Part shown: positions 41,499 to 48,950 of the stretch, piece after piece | How positions within the stretch are numbered: position 1 is the first letter of the stretch | Layout of the letters: each line of letters opens with the position of its first letter | Assembly (NCBI RefSeq): GCF_030863805.1 | Contig: NZ_CP132957.1 | Location: 3,596,001 to 3,660,000, forward strand | DNA: 64,000 nucleotides | Source: Kineothrix sp. MB12-C1 | GTDB lineage: Bacteria > Bacillota > Clostridia > Lachnospirales > Lachnospiraceae | Direction of reading: 5' to 3' | The notes under the pieces: model-generated | What the model was told of the DNA's origin: nothing | The model's database searches: none | The model's input: the letters and a program-made list of their open reading frames with translations, nothing else | Translations under genes and position numbers: made by a program

Positions 41499-41527
41499 TT
41501 GACACAAATAGTATGATTGTATACAAT
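41499..41527 (+). promoter_or_regulatory. Promoter with palindromic operator, probable GntR/FCD target
   Basis: TTGACA (41499-41504), a 17-nt spacer and TACAAT (41522-41527). The perfect palindrome ATTGTATACAAT (41516-41527) covers the -10 box. TTGTATACAA-type sites are known operators of FCD-subfamily GntR regulators, and one is encoded two genes downstream (43050). A partial match, ACTGTGTACAAT, is at 43985-43996 before icd. Repression by occlusion of the -10 is inferred. Confidence 0.75.
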
Positions 41528-41607
41528 AATACTTAAAAATATGAGGAAAATATAAAATACCGATAAGAGACGCTATAAAATGTCCCGAAGGTAAAATGGG
41601 AGGTACC

Positions 41608-43020
41608 ATGAAAGATAATAACAGCGCATTTGAAAATCGTCCGGTGACGATGAATGAGAAGAACAATCTTCTTGCAATTGAGGAGCATATGTACATCTTA
41701 GACGATGTGGAGAAACCTAACGTGTTCCGTAATATGTTTCCATATTCGGAAGTGCCTAAGATTCCCTTCAATGACAGAATTGTTCCCCACAATATGCCAA
41801 AGGAAATATGGATTACAGATACAACATTTCGGGATGGACAGCAATCTAGAGCCCCTTACAGCACAGAACAGATAGTTACTATTTATGACTACCTGCATAA
41901 GCTGGGCGGCCCTAATGGTTTAATCCGTGCCAGCGAATTCTTCCTCTATAGCAAAAAAGACAGAGATGCGGTATATAAATGTATGGAGCGCGGCTATCAG
42001 TTTCCGGAGGTAACGAGCTGGATCCGTGCCAGCAAAGAAGACTTTAAGCTAGTGAAGGAAATTGGAATGAAAGAGACGGGTATTCTCGTAAGCTGTTCCG
42101 ATTATCATATTTTCCTGAAGCTTAAGATGACAAGAAGACAGGCGATGGAGCACTACTTAAGTGTGATTCGCGAATGTCTGGAAGAAGGAATTAGTCCCAG
42201 ATGTCATTTGGAAGATATTACAAGAGCTGATATTTATGGTTTCGTGGTACCATTTTGTGCAGAGCTTATGAAATTGATGGAGGAATATAATATTCCGGTT
42301 AAAATCCGTGCTTGCGATACGATGGGATATGGTGTAAACTATGCGGGGGCAGTAATTCCCCGAAGTGTACAGGGTATCATTTATGCGATACACACACATG
42401 CAGGTGTGCCTCATGGATTGATTGAATGGCACGGACATAATGATTTTTATAAAGCGGTATCCAACTCCACAACAGCATGGCTATACGGATGTGCGGGTGT
42501 GAATACTTCCCTCTTTGGAATTGGTGAACGTACAGGCAATACGCCTTTGGAAGCGATGGTATTTGAATATGCCCAGTTAAAAGGCAGTCTGGATGGTATG
42601 GATACGACAGTGATTACAGAGCTGGCTGAGTATTTTGAAAAAGAGATAGGATATGAAATCCCTCCGAGAACTCCTTTTGTAGGTAAGAATTTTAATGTGA
42701 CAAGGGCAGGAATTCATGCGGATGGATTACTAAAGAATGAGGAAATTTATAATATTTTCGATACGGAGAAGTTTTTAAACAGACCGGTACTTTGCTCAGT
42801 AAGCGATACTTCCGGTCTGGCAGGAATCGCTCATTGGATGAACACTTATTTCAAGCTGCGCGATGAGAAACAAGTGGACAAGAATTCTGAATTGGTAAAA
42901 GAAGTGAAAAAATGGGTGGATGAAGAATATGCGGATGGACGCATTACGGTGCTGACAGATGAGGAATTGGTTGCTCAGATCGATGCAGTATGTGAACGAC
43001 TTCAGACAACTCTTGTATAA
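41608..43020 (+). CDS. HMGL-family acyltransferase: probable Re-citrate synthase (or isopropylmalate/homocitrate synthase-like)
   Basis: A 470-residue TIM-barrel enzyme of the isopropylmalate/homocitrate synthase family. Visible motifs: DTTFRDGQQSRAPYST (catalytic Arg/Asp and metal Asp near residues 75-76), RCHLEDITRADIYGF, CDTMGYG, IHTHAG, WHGHNDF (metal-binding His), and GERTGNTPLEAMV. It resembles the clostridial proteins shown to be Re-citrate synthase, with the same SEFFLYSKKDRDAVYKCMERGY-type region. Adjacency to isocitrate dehydrogenase supports citrate formation for 2-oxoglutarate/glutamate. A true 2-isopropylmalate synthase role is less likely because no leuB/C/D genes are near. ATG 41608 follows GGGAGG; ATG 41596 is an alternative start. 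Confidence 0.72.
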   Translation: MKDNNSAFENRPVTMNEKNNLLAIEEHMYILDDVEKPNVFRNMFPYSEVPKIPFNDRIVPHNMPKEIWITDTTFRDGQQSRAPYSTEQIVTIYDYLHKLGGPNGLIRASEFFLYSKKDRDAVYKCMERGYQFPEVTSWIRASKEDFKLVKEIGMKETGILVSCSDYHIFLKLKMTRRQAMEHYLSVIRECLEEGISPRCHLEDITRADIYGFVVPFCAELMKLMEEYNIPVKIRACDTMGYGVNYAGAVIPRSVQGIIYAIHTHAGVPHGLIEWHGHNDFYKAVSNSTTAWLYGCAGVNTSLFGIGERTGNTPLEAMVFEYAQLKGSLDGMDTTVITELAEYFEKEIGYEIPPRTPFVGKNFNVTRAGIHADGLLKNEEIYNIFDTEKFLNRPVLCSVSDTSGLAGIAHWMNTYFKLRDEKQVDKNSELVKEVKKWVDEEYADGRITVLTDEELVAQIDAVCERLQTTLV

Positions 43021-43049
43021 TAAAAGCTTTTTTCCCGGGAAAGGTATGG

Positions 43050-43760
43050 TTGGATGCGATGGGAAGTTATGATGTAAAGCAAGAAGTGACGGATAAATAT
43101 TCTCTGCGTGGACGAGTATTTCATAAGATAAGAGAGGATATATTAAGCGGAAAATATAAGGATCATGAAGAACTTAAGGAAATTGCTATCGGCGAAGAAT
43201 TAGGCGTAAGCAGAACTCCTGTAAGGGAGGCCTTTCGCCAGCTCGAGCTTGAGGGATTAATTCAGATAGTGCCTAATAAGGGTGCTTATGTAACAGGTAT
43301 TACTGCTAAGGACGTCCAGGATATCTACATGATACGCTCCTTGCTGGAGGGGCTCTGCGCGCAATGGGCTACCGATCATATCACGAGGGAGCAACTGGAA
43401 GAGTTGGAGGAGAACGTATACCTGGCGGATTTCCACGCTTCCAAAGGCCATATGGACCAAATAGCAGAGTTGGATAATCGTTTTCATCATATTCTGTATG
43501 AAGCCTGCCACAGCAAACAATTAGAACGGTTGCTGGTTGATTTCCATGAATATGTACTCCGTGTGAGGAAAAAGACTCTTGCTAATGGAGGAAGAGGACA
43601 GACTTCCAATGATGAACACAGGCAGATTATGGAGGCCATTAAAGATAAGGATAAGGCGAAAGCACAGGAGCTTGCCAATCAACACATGATCAATGCTTAT
43701 GATAATATGGTGAAGAACGGTCTATATGATATCTACGGACCGGCACAGGAGCAAGAATAG
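43050..43760 (+). CDS. GntR-family transcriptional regulator, FCD subfamily
   Basis: A 236-residue regulator. The N-terminal winged helix-turn-helix (about residues 15-80) has ILSGKYKDHEELKEIAIGEELGVSRTPVREAFRQLELEGLI-type sequence in pieces typical of GntR. The C-terminal all-helical FCD domain (about 90-220) shows the metal-ligand Asp and His (ELDNRFHHILYEAC) and later His in DEHRQIMEAI. FCD domains bind small acids such as citrate or amino-acid derivatives. The start is TTG 43050 with AAAGG 6 nt upstream; ATG 43059 is less well placed. It sits between the Re-citrate synthase candidate and icd, so probably controls them; the inducer is unknown. Confidence 0.9.
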   Translation: MDAMGSYDVKQEVTDKYSLRGRVFHKIREDILSGKYKDHEELKEIAIGEELGVSRTPVREAFRQLELEGLIQIVPNKGAYVTGITAKDVQDIYMIRSLLEGLCAQWATDHITREQLEELEENVYLADFHASKGHMDQIAELDNRFHHILYEACHSKQLERLLVDFHEYVLRVRKKTLANGGRGQTSNDEHRQIMEAIKDKDKAKAQELANQHMINAYDNMVKNGLYDIYGPAQEQE

Positions 43761-43774
43761 GGCTGGCTACACTT

Positions 43775-43996
43775 CAGCCTCAAATCAACGCGAAGTTAAA
43801 ATTGTATCTCTATGCAATTTTGCGAGTGCTATAAGCGCCAAAATGCATTCTTCGGCAGTTTGTGTGCATTTTTGTTGCTGTTCACGGTATAGCCGTGAAT
43901 AGTAACTAGGGGTGTACAAAGAAGCGCCGGGATAGTAAGATAGTGGGTGTACAGTTACTGTTCGCGGCGGAATTGTAAACGGTAACTGTGTACAAT
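43775..43996 (+). repeat. Hairpin-rich gap between the GntR gene and icd
   Basis: The gap (43761-44020) has several stem-loops: AAAATTG/CAATTTT (43799-), AAAATGCA/TGCATTTT (43842-43874) and TTCACGG/CCGTGAA (43880-43898). Two related GTTACTGTTC(A/G)CGG-type units occur around 43876 and 43951. TGTACA is present three times, the last inside ACTGTGTACAAT (43985-43996), close to the GntR-type operator. Repeat decay and regulatory sites may be mixed here. Confidence 0.45.
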
Positions 43997-44020
43997 AAGT
44001 GGAAGGAGTATAGATATAAA

Positions 44021-45226
44021 ATGGATAAGATTAAGATGGTAACTCCCTTAGTGGAGATGGACGGAGATGAGATGACAAGGATTCTCTGGCAGATAATTAA
44101 AGAAGAATTACTGTTGCCGTTCATTGATTTGAAGACAGAATACTACGACCTCGGTTTGGAACACCGGAATGAAACGGATGATAAGGTGACTGCGGATTCT
44201 GCAGAGGCGACGAAGAAATACGGAGTGGCGGTGAAGTGTGCAACGATTACTCCTAATGCTGACCGTATGACAGAGTATAGCTTGAAGGAAATGTGGAAAA
44301 GCCCCAACGGAACGATTCGTTCTATTTTGGATGGAACTGTATTTCGCGCACCTATTGTAGTAAAGGGAATAGAACCTTGCGTAAGAAATTGGGAGAAGCC
44401 AATTACGATAGCGCGTCATGCTTACGGAGATATTTATAAAAATGTAGAGATTAAGGTGCCGGGCGCAGGCAAGGCAGAGCTTGTATACACGGCAGCAGAT
44501 GGTACCGTTACAAAAGAAACAATCCATGAATTCAAGGGAGAGGGTATCCTCCAAGGTGTACATAATACAGATGCTTCTATTGCAAGCTTTGCAAGAGCAT
44601 GCTTTAATTATGCGTTGGATACGAAGCAAGACCTGTGGTTTGGAGCAAAGGATACGATTTCGAAGAAATACGACCATAATTTTAAGGATATTTTCCAGGC
44701 AATATACGATGCGGAATATAAAGAGAAGTTTGAAACAGCAGGAATTGAGTATTTCTATAGTCTGATCGATGATATTGTAGCCCGCGTTATGAAAGCAAAA
44801 GGCGGCTTTATCTGGGCATGTAAGAACTATGATGGAGATGTGATGAGCGACATGGTATCATCAGCTTTTGGTTCTCTCGCTATGATGACTTCTGTACTCG
44901 TATCGCCTACCGGAGTTTATGAATACGAAGCGGCTCATGGAACGGTACAGCGTCACTATTATAAACATTTAAAAGGTGAGGAAACATCGACGAACTCTGT
45001 GGCTACTATTTTCGCATGGACAGGCGCTCTTCGTAAGCGCGGAGAGTTAGATGAGAGCAAGGAACTGGTTGAATTTGCCGATAAATTAGAAAAAGCAACC
45101 CTTTCTACCATCGAAGCTGGGAAAATGACGAAGGATCTTGCCCTTATTACCTCGCTAAAGGATGTAACGGTGCTTAATAGTGCAGATTTTATCCGTGAGA
45201 TTCGCAAGACATATGAAGCGATGTAA
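44021..45226 (+). CDS. icd: NADP-dependent isocitrate dehydrogenase (eukaryote-like type)
   Basis: Oxidatively decarboxylates isocitrate to 2-oxoglutarate, supplying glutamate synthesis. The 401-residue homodimeric form resembles eukaryotic IDH1/2 more than E. coli Icd. Visible residues: [13 protein letters not shown] at the N-terminus, isocitrate-binding [39 protein letters not shown] (metal Asp) and [12 protein letters not shown] (NADP region). ATG 44021 follows GGAAGGAG by 12 nt; a start at 43988 is less likely. It ends at a strong terminator. No aconitase gene is in the window, so the missing step must be elsewhere. Confidence 0.96.
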   Translation: MDKIKMVTPLVEMDGDEMTRILWQIIKEELLLPFIDLKTEYYDLGLEHRNETDDKVTADSAEATKKYGVAVKCATITPNADRMTEYSLKEMWKSPNGTIRSILDGTVFRAPIVVKGIEPCVRNWEKPITIARHAYGDIYKNVEIKVPGAGKAELVYTAADGTVTKETIHEFKGEGILQGVHNTDASIASFARACFNYALDTKQDLWFGAKDTISKKYDHNFKDIFQAIYDAEYKEKFETAGIEYFYSLIDDIVARVMKAKGGFIWACKNYDGDVMSDMVSSAFGSLAMMTSVLVSPTGVYEYEAAHGTVQRHYYKHLKGEETSTNSVATIFAWTGALRKRGELDESKELVEFADKLEKATLSTIEAGKMTKDLALITSLKDVTVLNSADFIREIRKTYEAM

Positions 45227-45246
45227 ATAGTTATATGAAAACATAG

Positions 45247-45302
45247 AAAAACCGCTGCGAACAAATATCAGGCACATTGTGCCATGGTTTGCAGCGGTTT
45301 TT
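45247..45302. terminator. Bidirectional terminator between icd and the ABC-F gene
   Basis: AAAAACCGCTGC (45247-45258) and GCAGCGGTTTTT (45291-45302), a perfect 12-bp stem with a nested GGCAC-GTGCC hairpin. It serves the convergent icd and ABC-F genes. Confidence 0.9.
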
Positions 45303-45316
45303 CTTTTTTGATACTC

Positions 45317-47233
45317 TTATTGTTCTTGTTCAGAACTTAGTTCTTCCCAACGGTTCATTAACTGCTCCAGTTCTTTTACAATGCTTTCTTTTTCCTTGGA
45401 GAGTTCCTGTAATTTGGGAACATTGGTACAGACATCAGAAGAAGCCATAAGCTCATCGAGCTCGATATCGCGGTTCTCCAGAACTTCGATACGATCTTCC
45501 ATTCGTTTTAGTTCGTTTTCTCTTTTTCGAAGTTTCGCTTGCTGTTCCTTTTTATCCTTCCAGTCTTGTTTGGAGGCGGAAGCAGTTCCTGAAACAGCTT
45601 CGGAGGAAGACTCTAAAGGAGCATTAAGCTGTGGTTTCTTTTCCAGATAATAGTCATAGTTACCGAGGTAATTGATTAAGTTACCGCCGGATAGTTCCAG
45701 AATACGAGTGGCAGTACGATTAATGAAATAACGGTCATGGGAGACATAAATAACCGTACCTGTGTAGCTGTTAAGCGCATCTTCCAATATTTCTTTTGAA
45801 GCGATATCCAAATGGTTCGTCGGTTCGTCGAGGATGAGTAGATTGGATTCCGATAGCATAAGCTTAGCAAGGGATACACGTCCCCTTTCACCGCCGCTTA
45901 AGTCTCCGATTCGTTTGAACACATCTTCACCGGTAAAGAGAAAAGCAGCGAGAGTATTTCGTATTTCTGTGTTATTTAAGGTCGGATAGTCATCGGAGAT
46001 TTCCTCGAATAAAGTTTTATCTTTATGCAGTACATTATGTTCTTGATCGTAGTAACCGATGTGCACATTGGTTCCTGTTTTTAAGGTGCCGGTATCGGCT
46101 GGAAGCAGGCCATTGATAATCTTTAGGATCGTGGTTTTCCCGGTGCCATTATCCCCTATAATTGCGATATGTTCTCCTCGCTTGATATCGAAGTTTATAT
46201 TTTCAAACAGAGTGAGATCCCCGAAGGATTTGGACAGGTTCTCGCAATGGAGAACATCGTTACCGCTTACATATTTTGGTTCCAGGTGAATATGCATATC
46301 AGCAGGTGTTTCTGTAGGCTTTTCGATTACCTCTATTTTATCCAGCATTTTTTCGCGGCTTTCGGCGCGGCGGATGGATTTTTCCCGGTTGAAGGCTTTT
46401 AACTTGGCAATAACTTCTTCCTGATGCTTGATTTCCTGCTGTTGATTCAGATAAGCCTTTAAAGCTGCCGTGCGAAGCTGTTCCTTTTTGACAGCATATT
46501 CACTGTAGTTACCGGAAAACACAGTGGATTTTGTTTGATCGAGTTCTATGATCTTATTAGAGATACGGTCTAGGAAATAACGGTCATGAGATACAATAAT
46601 GACCGCACCCTTATAATTTAAAAGATAGGTTTCCAACCAAGCGATGGAGGACATATCCAGGTGGTTGGTCGGCTCGTCCAGCATAATTAAGTCTGGTTTA
46701 AGAAGAAGCAGCTTGCCGAGAGCTACACGAGTCTTTTGCCCGCCGGAAAGGGTGGAAATGGATTTATCAAATTCACTCTCCGCGAAGCCAAGTCCTTTTA
46801 ATACACCGATAAGCTCGCTCCGGTAAGCATATCCTCCTCCCAGTTCAAATTGATGGGTGAGAAGGGAATAGGATTCCATTAGCTTTTCAAGGGCATCTCC
46901 CGTGGCAGATTTCATCGCCGCTTCGGTCTTTCGCAACTGTGTCTCCAGATGAATCAGATCCTGCTTAACAGAAAGTAGCTCGTCATAGATCGTATTGGCA
47001 CTGTTAACAGCCTGATGCTGGGATAGATAGCCGAAAGTTTTATCTTTGGAGAAGGCAATTACGCCCTCGTCAGCGGAGAGTTCTCCTACAATAATCCTGA
47101 GCAGCGTGGTTTTACCTGCACCATTAATGCCGACAATTGCTGCCTTATCGTAATCTTCTATGTGAAAAGATATATTTTTCAATATGCTTTTTTCATTGAA
47201 TGCTTTACTGATATTTTGACAAGATAACACCAT
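45317..47233 (-). CDS. ABC-F family ATPase
   Basis: A 638-residue protein with two ABC domains and no membrane segments. Walker A is GINGAGKTT (about 35-43) and GDNGTGKTT (about 350); signatures LSGGQKTRVALGK and LSGGERGRVSLAK; Walker B in LDEPTNHLD twice. A charged linker lies between the domains (about 250-310), and a C-terminal coiled coil (about 560-638) follows. ABC-F proteins bind the ribosomal E site and act in translation or antibiotic resistance; this resembles the YdiF/Uup housekeeping group, but resistance cannot be excluded. ATG 47233 follows GGAG. It is divergent from rex. Confidence 0.93.
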   Translation of the reverse strand: MVLSCQNISKAFNEKSILKNISFHIEDYDKAAIVGINGAGKTTLLRIIVGELSADEGVIAFSKDKTFGYLSQHQAVNSANTIYDELLSVKQDLIHLETQLRKTEAAMKSATGDALEKLMESYSLLTHQFELGGGYAYRSELIGVLKGLGFAESEFDKSISTLSGGQKTRVALGKLLLLKPDLIMLDEPTNHLDMSSIAWLETYLLNYKGAVIIVSHDRYFLDRISNKIIELDQTKSTVFSGNYSEYAVKKEQLRTAALKAYLNQQQEIKHQEEVIAKLKAFNREKSIRRAESREKMLDKIEVIEKPTETPADMHIHLEPKYVSGNDVLHCENLSKSFGDLTLFENINFDIKRGEHIAIIGDNGTGKTTILKIINGLLPADTGTLKTGTNVHIGYYDQEHNVLHKDKTLFEEISDDYPTLNNTEIRNTLAAFLFTGEDVFKRIGDLSGGERGRVSLAKLMLSESNLLILDEPTNHLDIASKEILEDALNSYTGTVIYVSHDRYFINRTATRILELSGGNLINYLGNYDYYLEKKPQLNAPLESSSEAVSGTASASKQDWKDKKEQQAKLRKRENELKRMEDRIEVLENRDIELDELMASSDVCTNVPKLQELSKEKESIVKELEQLMNRWEELSSEQEQ

Positions 47234-47305
47234 AATTAAGACTCCTTGTATGTAAACTGCCTAAAATGTGAACGGCAATCCCTATTTTACATAGGATAAA
47301 AGAGT

Positions 47306-47345
47306 CTGTCAATTCATTGACAGACTTTTAACAGTTTTATATAAT
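47306..47345 (+). promoter_or_regulatory. rex promoter with Rex-like operator over the -35 box
   Basis: TTGACA (47317-47322), a 17-nt spacer and TATAAT (47340-47345), a consensus promoter. The 18-bp palindrome CTGTCAATTCATTGACAG (47306-47323) overlaps the -35 and fits the clostridial Rex site (TTGTTAA-N4-TTAACAA) except for a symmetric T-to-C change and the outer base. Autoregulation by NADH/NAD ratio is inferred. The same palindrome would be in the leader region of the divergent ABC-F gene. Confidence 0.75.
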
Positions 47346-47360
47346 AGGATAATATAAGAT

Positions 47361-47424
47361 GATTTTAATGGATTTTCACAAAGCAATCTTTGCTTCTGTA
47401 ACAGTGAGGATGCCAAACTGTTAT
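47361..47424 (+). repeat. Composite repeat in the rex leader (35-bp block plus GTAACTG-family hairpin, copy 4)
   Basis: 47361-47395 is identical to the reverse complement of 5586-5620. The hairpin that follows has arms GTAACAG (47398-47404) and CTGTTAT (47418-47424), a compensatory change relative to GTAACTG/CAGTTAC of other copies. Confidence 0.75.
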
Positions 47425-47456
47425 GATATAGGAAATGCTGGAATAGGGGGAGCACT

Positions 47457-48113
47457 ATGGAAGAAAAAGAAATTTCCCAGGCGGTAATAAGCCGCCTGCC
47501 AAGATATTTTAGATATTTGGGTGAACTCAAGGATGGAGGAACTGAGAGAGTTTCTTCTCAGGAGTTAAGCGACATTATGAAAGTGACCGCATCTCAGATC
47601 CGGCAGGATTTCAATAATTTCGGCGGATTCGGTCAGCAGGGATATGGGTATAACGTAGAATTTCTCTATTATGAAATTGGGAAAATACTTGGTTTGAATA
47701 AGACTCACAATTTAATTATTATCGGTGCGGGTAATCTGGGACAAGCGCTTGCTAATTATGTGAACTTTGAGAGGCGGGGATTCTTGTTTAAGGGTATCTT
47801 TGATAGTAATCCGGCTCTTTATGGGAATAAGATACGGGATATCGAAGTACAGCCGATGGAGAATATGGAGATTTTTGTTAAGGACAACGATATCGATATG
47901 GCAGTTCTTACGATACCGAAGGGAGAAGCGACTAAGGTGGCTGAATTGCTGGTGGAGTATGGAATCAAAGGAATCTGGAATTTTGCGCATGTAGACTTAA
48001 GTGTGCCCGAAGATGTACAGGTGGAGAATGTCCATTTATCGGATAGCTTGATGAAGCTGTCTTATAATATTAATCGATTTGAAATGGATAATAAGGGTCA
48101 GCAGGATATTTAA
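47457..48113 (+). CDS. rex: Redox-sensing transcriptional repressor Rex
   Basis: A 218-residue NADH-responsive repressor of fermentation genes. The N-terminal winged helix-turn-helix (about 1-80) includes ISRLPRYFRYLGEL and the ASQIRQDFNNFGGFGQQGYGYNV region; the Rossmann domain (about 81-218) has IIGAGNLGQALANY (about 88-101). High NADH releases Rex from DNA. ATG 47457 follows TAGGGGGAGC. It is preceded by its own strong promoter with a Rex-like palindrome. Its length and motif set are standard for Firmicutes. Confidence 0.97.
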   Translation: MEEKEISQAVISRLPRYFRYLGELKDGGTERVSSQELSDIMKVTASQIRQDFNNFGGFGQQGYGYNVEFLYYEIGKILGLNKTHNLIIIGAGNLGQALANYVNFERRGFLFKGIFDSNPALYGNKIRDIEVQPMENMEIFVKDNDIDMAVLTIPKGEATKVAELLVEYGIKGIWNFAHVDLSVPEDVQVENVHLSDSLMKLSYNINRFEMDNKGQQDI

Positions 48114-48115
48114 AT

Positions 48116-48142
48116 GTAACTGCGAGGGTATGGAACAGTTAC
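48116..48142 (+). repeat. Palindromic repeat, GTAACTG family, copy 5
   Basis: GTAACTG (48116-48122) and CAGTTAC (48136-48142) are perfect complements around a 13-nt loop. It begins 3 bp after the rex TAA stop. Confidence 0.7.
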
Positions 48143-48177
48143 CATTTAATTACGAATGAGAAACAGGGGTGAAGGGT

Positions 48178-48870
48178 ATGGCACGTTCGGAAGATATATT
48201 TAAATCGGCGCTTGCCGGCAAGGAGATACCGCTTCTGACGTTGGATAATAAATGGCATCAGCTGTTTACACAGGCGCAGACGGAAGTATCCGGGGATATT
48301 AGGTATAATGAAGAGAAACTCAATGAATTAATTAAGCGTCAGGGAAAGTTGAATACGGAGTCAAAGGATATCAGGCGGTTAAAAAAGAAGCTAATGGGAG
48401 AGATTATGGATATGGCGGAAGATCTGAGAGATAATCCCGATAGCAAGACGCAGAAGAAGATGGAGGAGAATAAACGCCTGATTAACGAATGCAATGAGAA
48501 GCTGGATATTTATCAAGAGGAACTTAAGTTGTTGCCGGAAGAAATAAACCGTGTGAACCATAAGTTAATGCTGGATACAATGGAGATTTGTTATAGGAGG
48601 ATTGCGCAGAATACGAAGGATATCGATACGATTAACGAGTGGGTGAAGAATGTCCGCATTGAAATTAAGAAGAATCTCGTCCATAAAGAAGAGAGCGAGA
48701 AAGCGAATTTCGATTTGTATTCTTATATGCATGATATCTTTGGCGCAGAGGTCATTGAAATCTTCGATATGAAATATAATCCGGAGGAACGTAAGAAGGC
48801 AAGAGAGGAACGAGCAGCCAAAAAAAATGTGGATTCTTCAAAAACGGTGATTGTGGATAAAGAAGAATAA
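48178..48870 (+). CDS. Conserved coiled-coil protein, unknown function
   Basis: A 230-residue, highly charged protein predicted almost wholly helical, with coiled-coil heptads over about residues 45-170. No membrane segment or enzymatic motif is visible. The N-terminus (MARSEDIFKSALAGKEIPLLTLDNKWHQLF) is the most specific part and may be the conserved signature. ATG 48178 follows GAAGGGT; the GTG at 48169 is an alternative start. It lies 64 bp after rex and before nnr. Function is unknown; structural or partner-binding roles are possible. Confidence 0.8.
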   Translation: MARSEDIFKSALAGKEIPLLTLDNKWHQLFTQAQTEVSGDIRYNEEKLNELIKRQGKLNTESKDIRRLKKKLMGEIMDMAEDLRDNPDSKTQKKMEENKRLINECNEKLDIYQEELKLLPEEINRVNHKLMLDTMEICYRRIAQNTKDIDTINEWVKNVRIEIKKNLVHKEESEKANFDLYSYMHDIFGAEVIEIFDMKYNPEERKKAREERAAKKNVDSSKTVIVDKEE

Positions 48871-48892
48871 TAACTATTACGAAGAATAATAA

Positions 48893-48927
48893 AAATGCGT
48901 CAGAACAGCTTTGTTTTTGGCGCATTT
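48893..48927 (+). terminator. Possible weak terminator before nnr
   Basis: AAATGCG (48893-48899) and CGCATTT (48921-48927) around a 21-nt loop, with only two following Ts. The stem is short, so it may be a weak terminator or simple structure. Confidence 0.35.
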
Positions 48928-48950
48928 CTTAATAAAGGGAGAGGGGCGGT

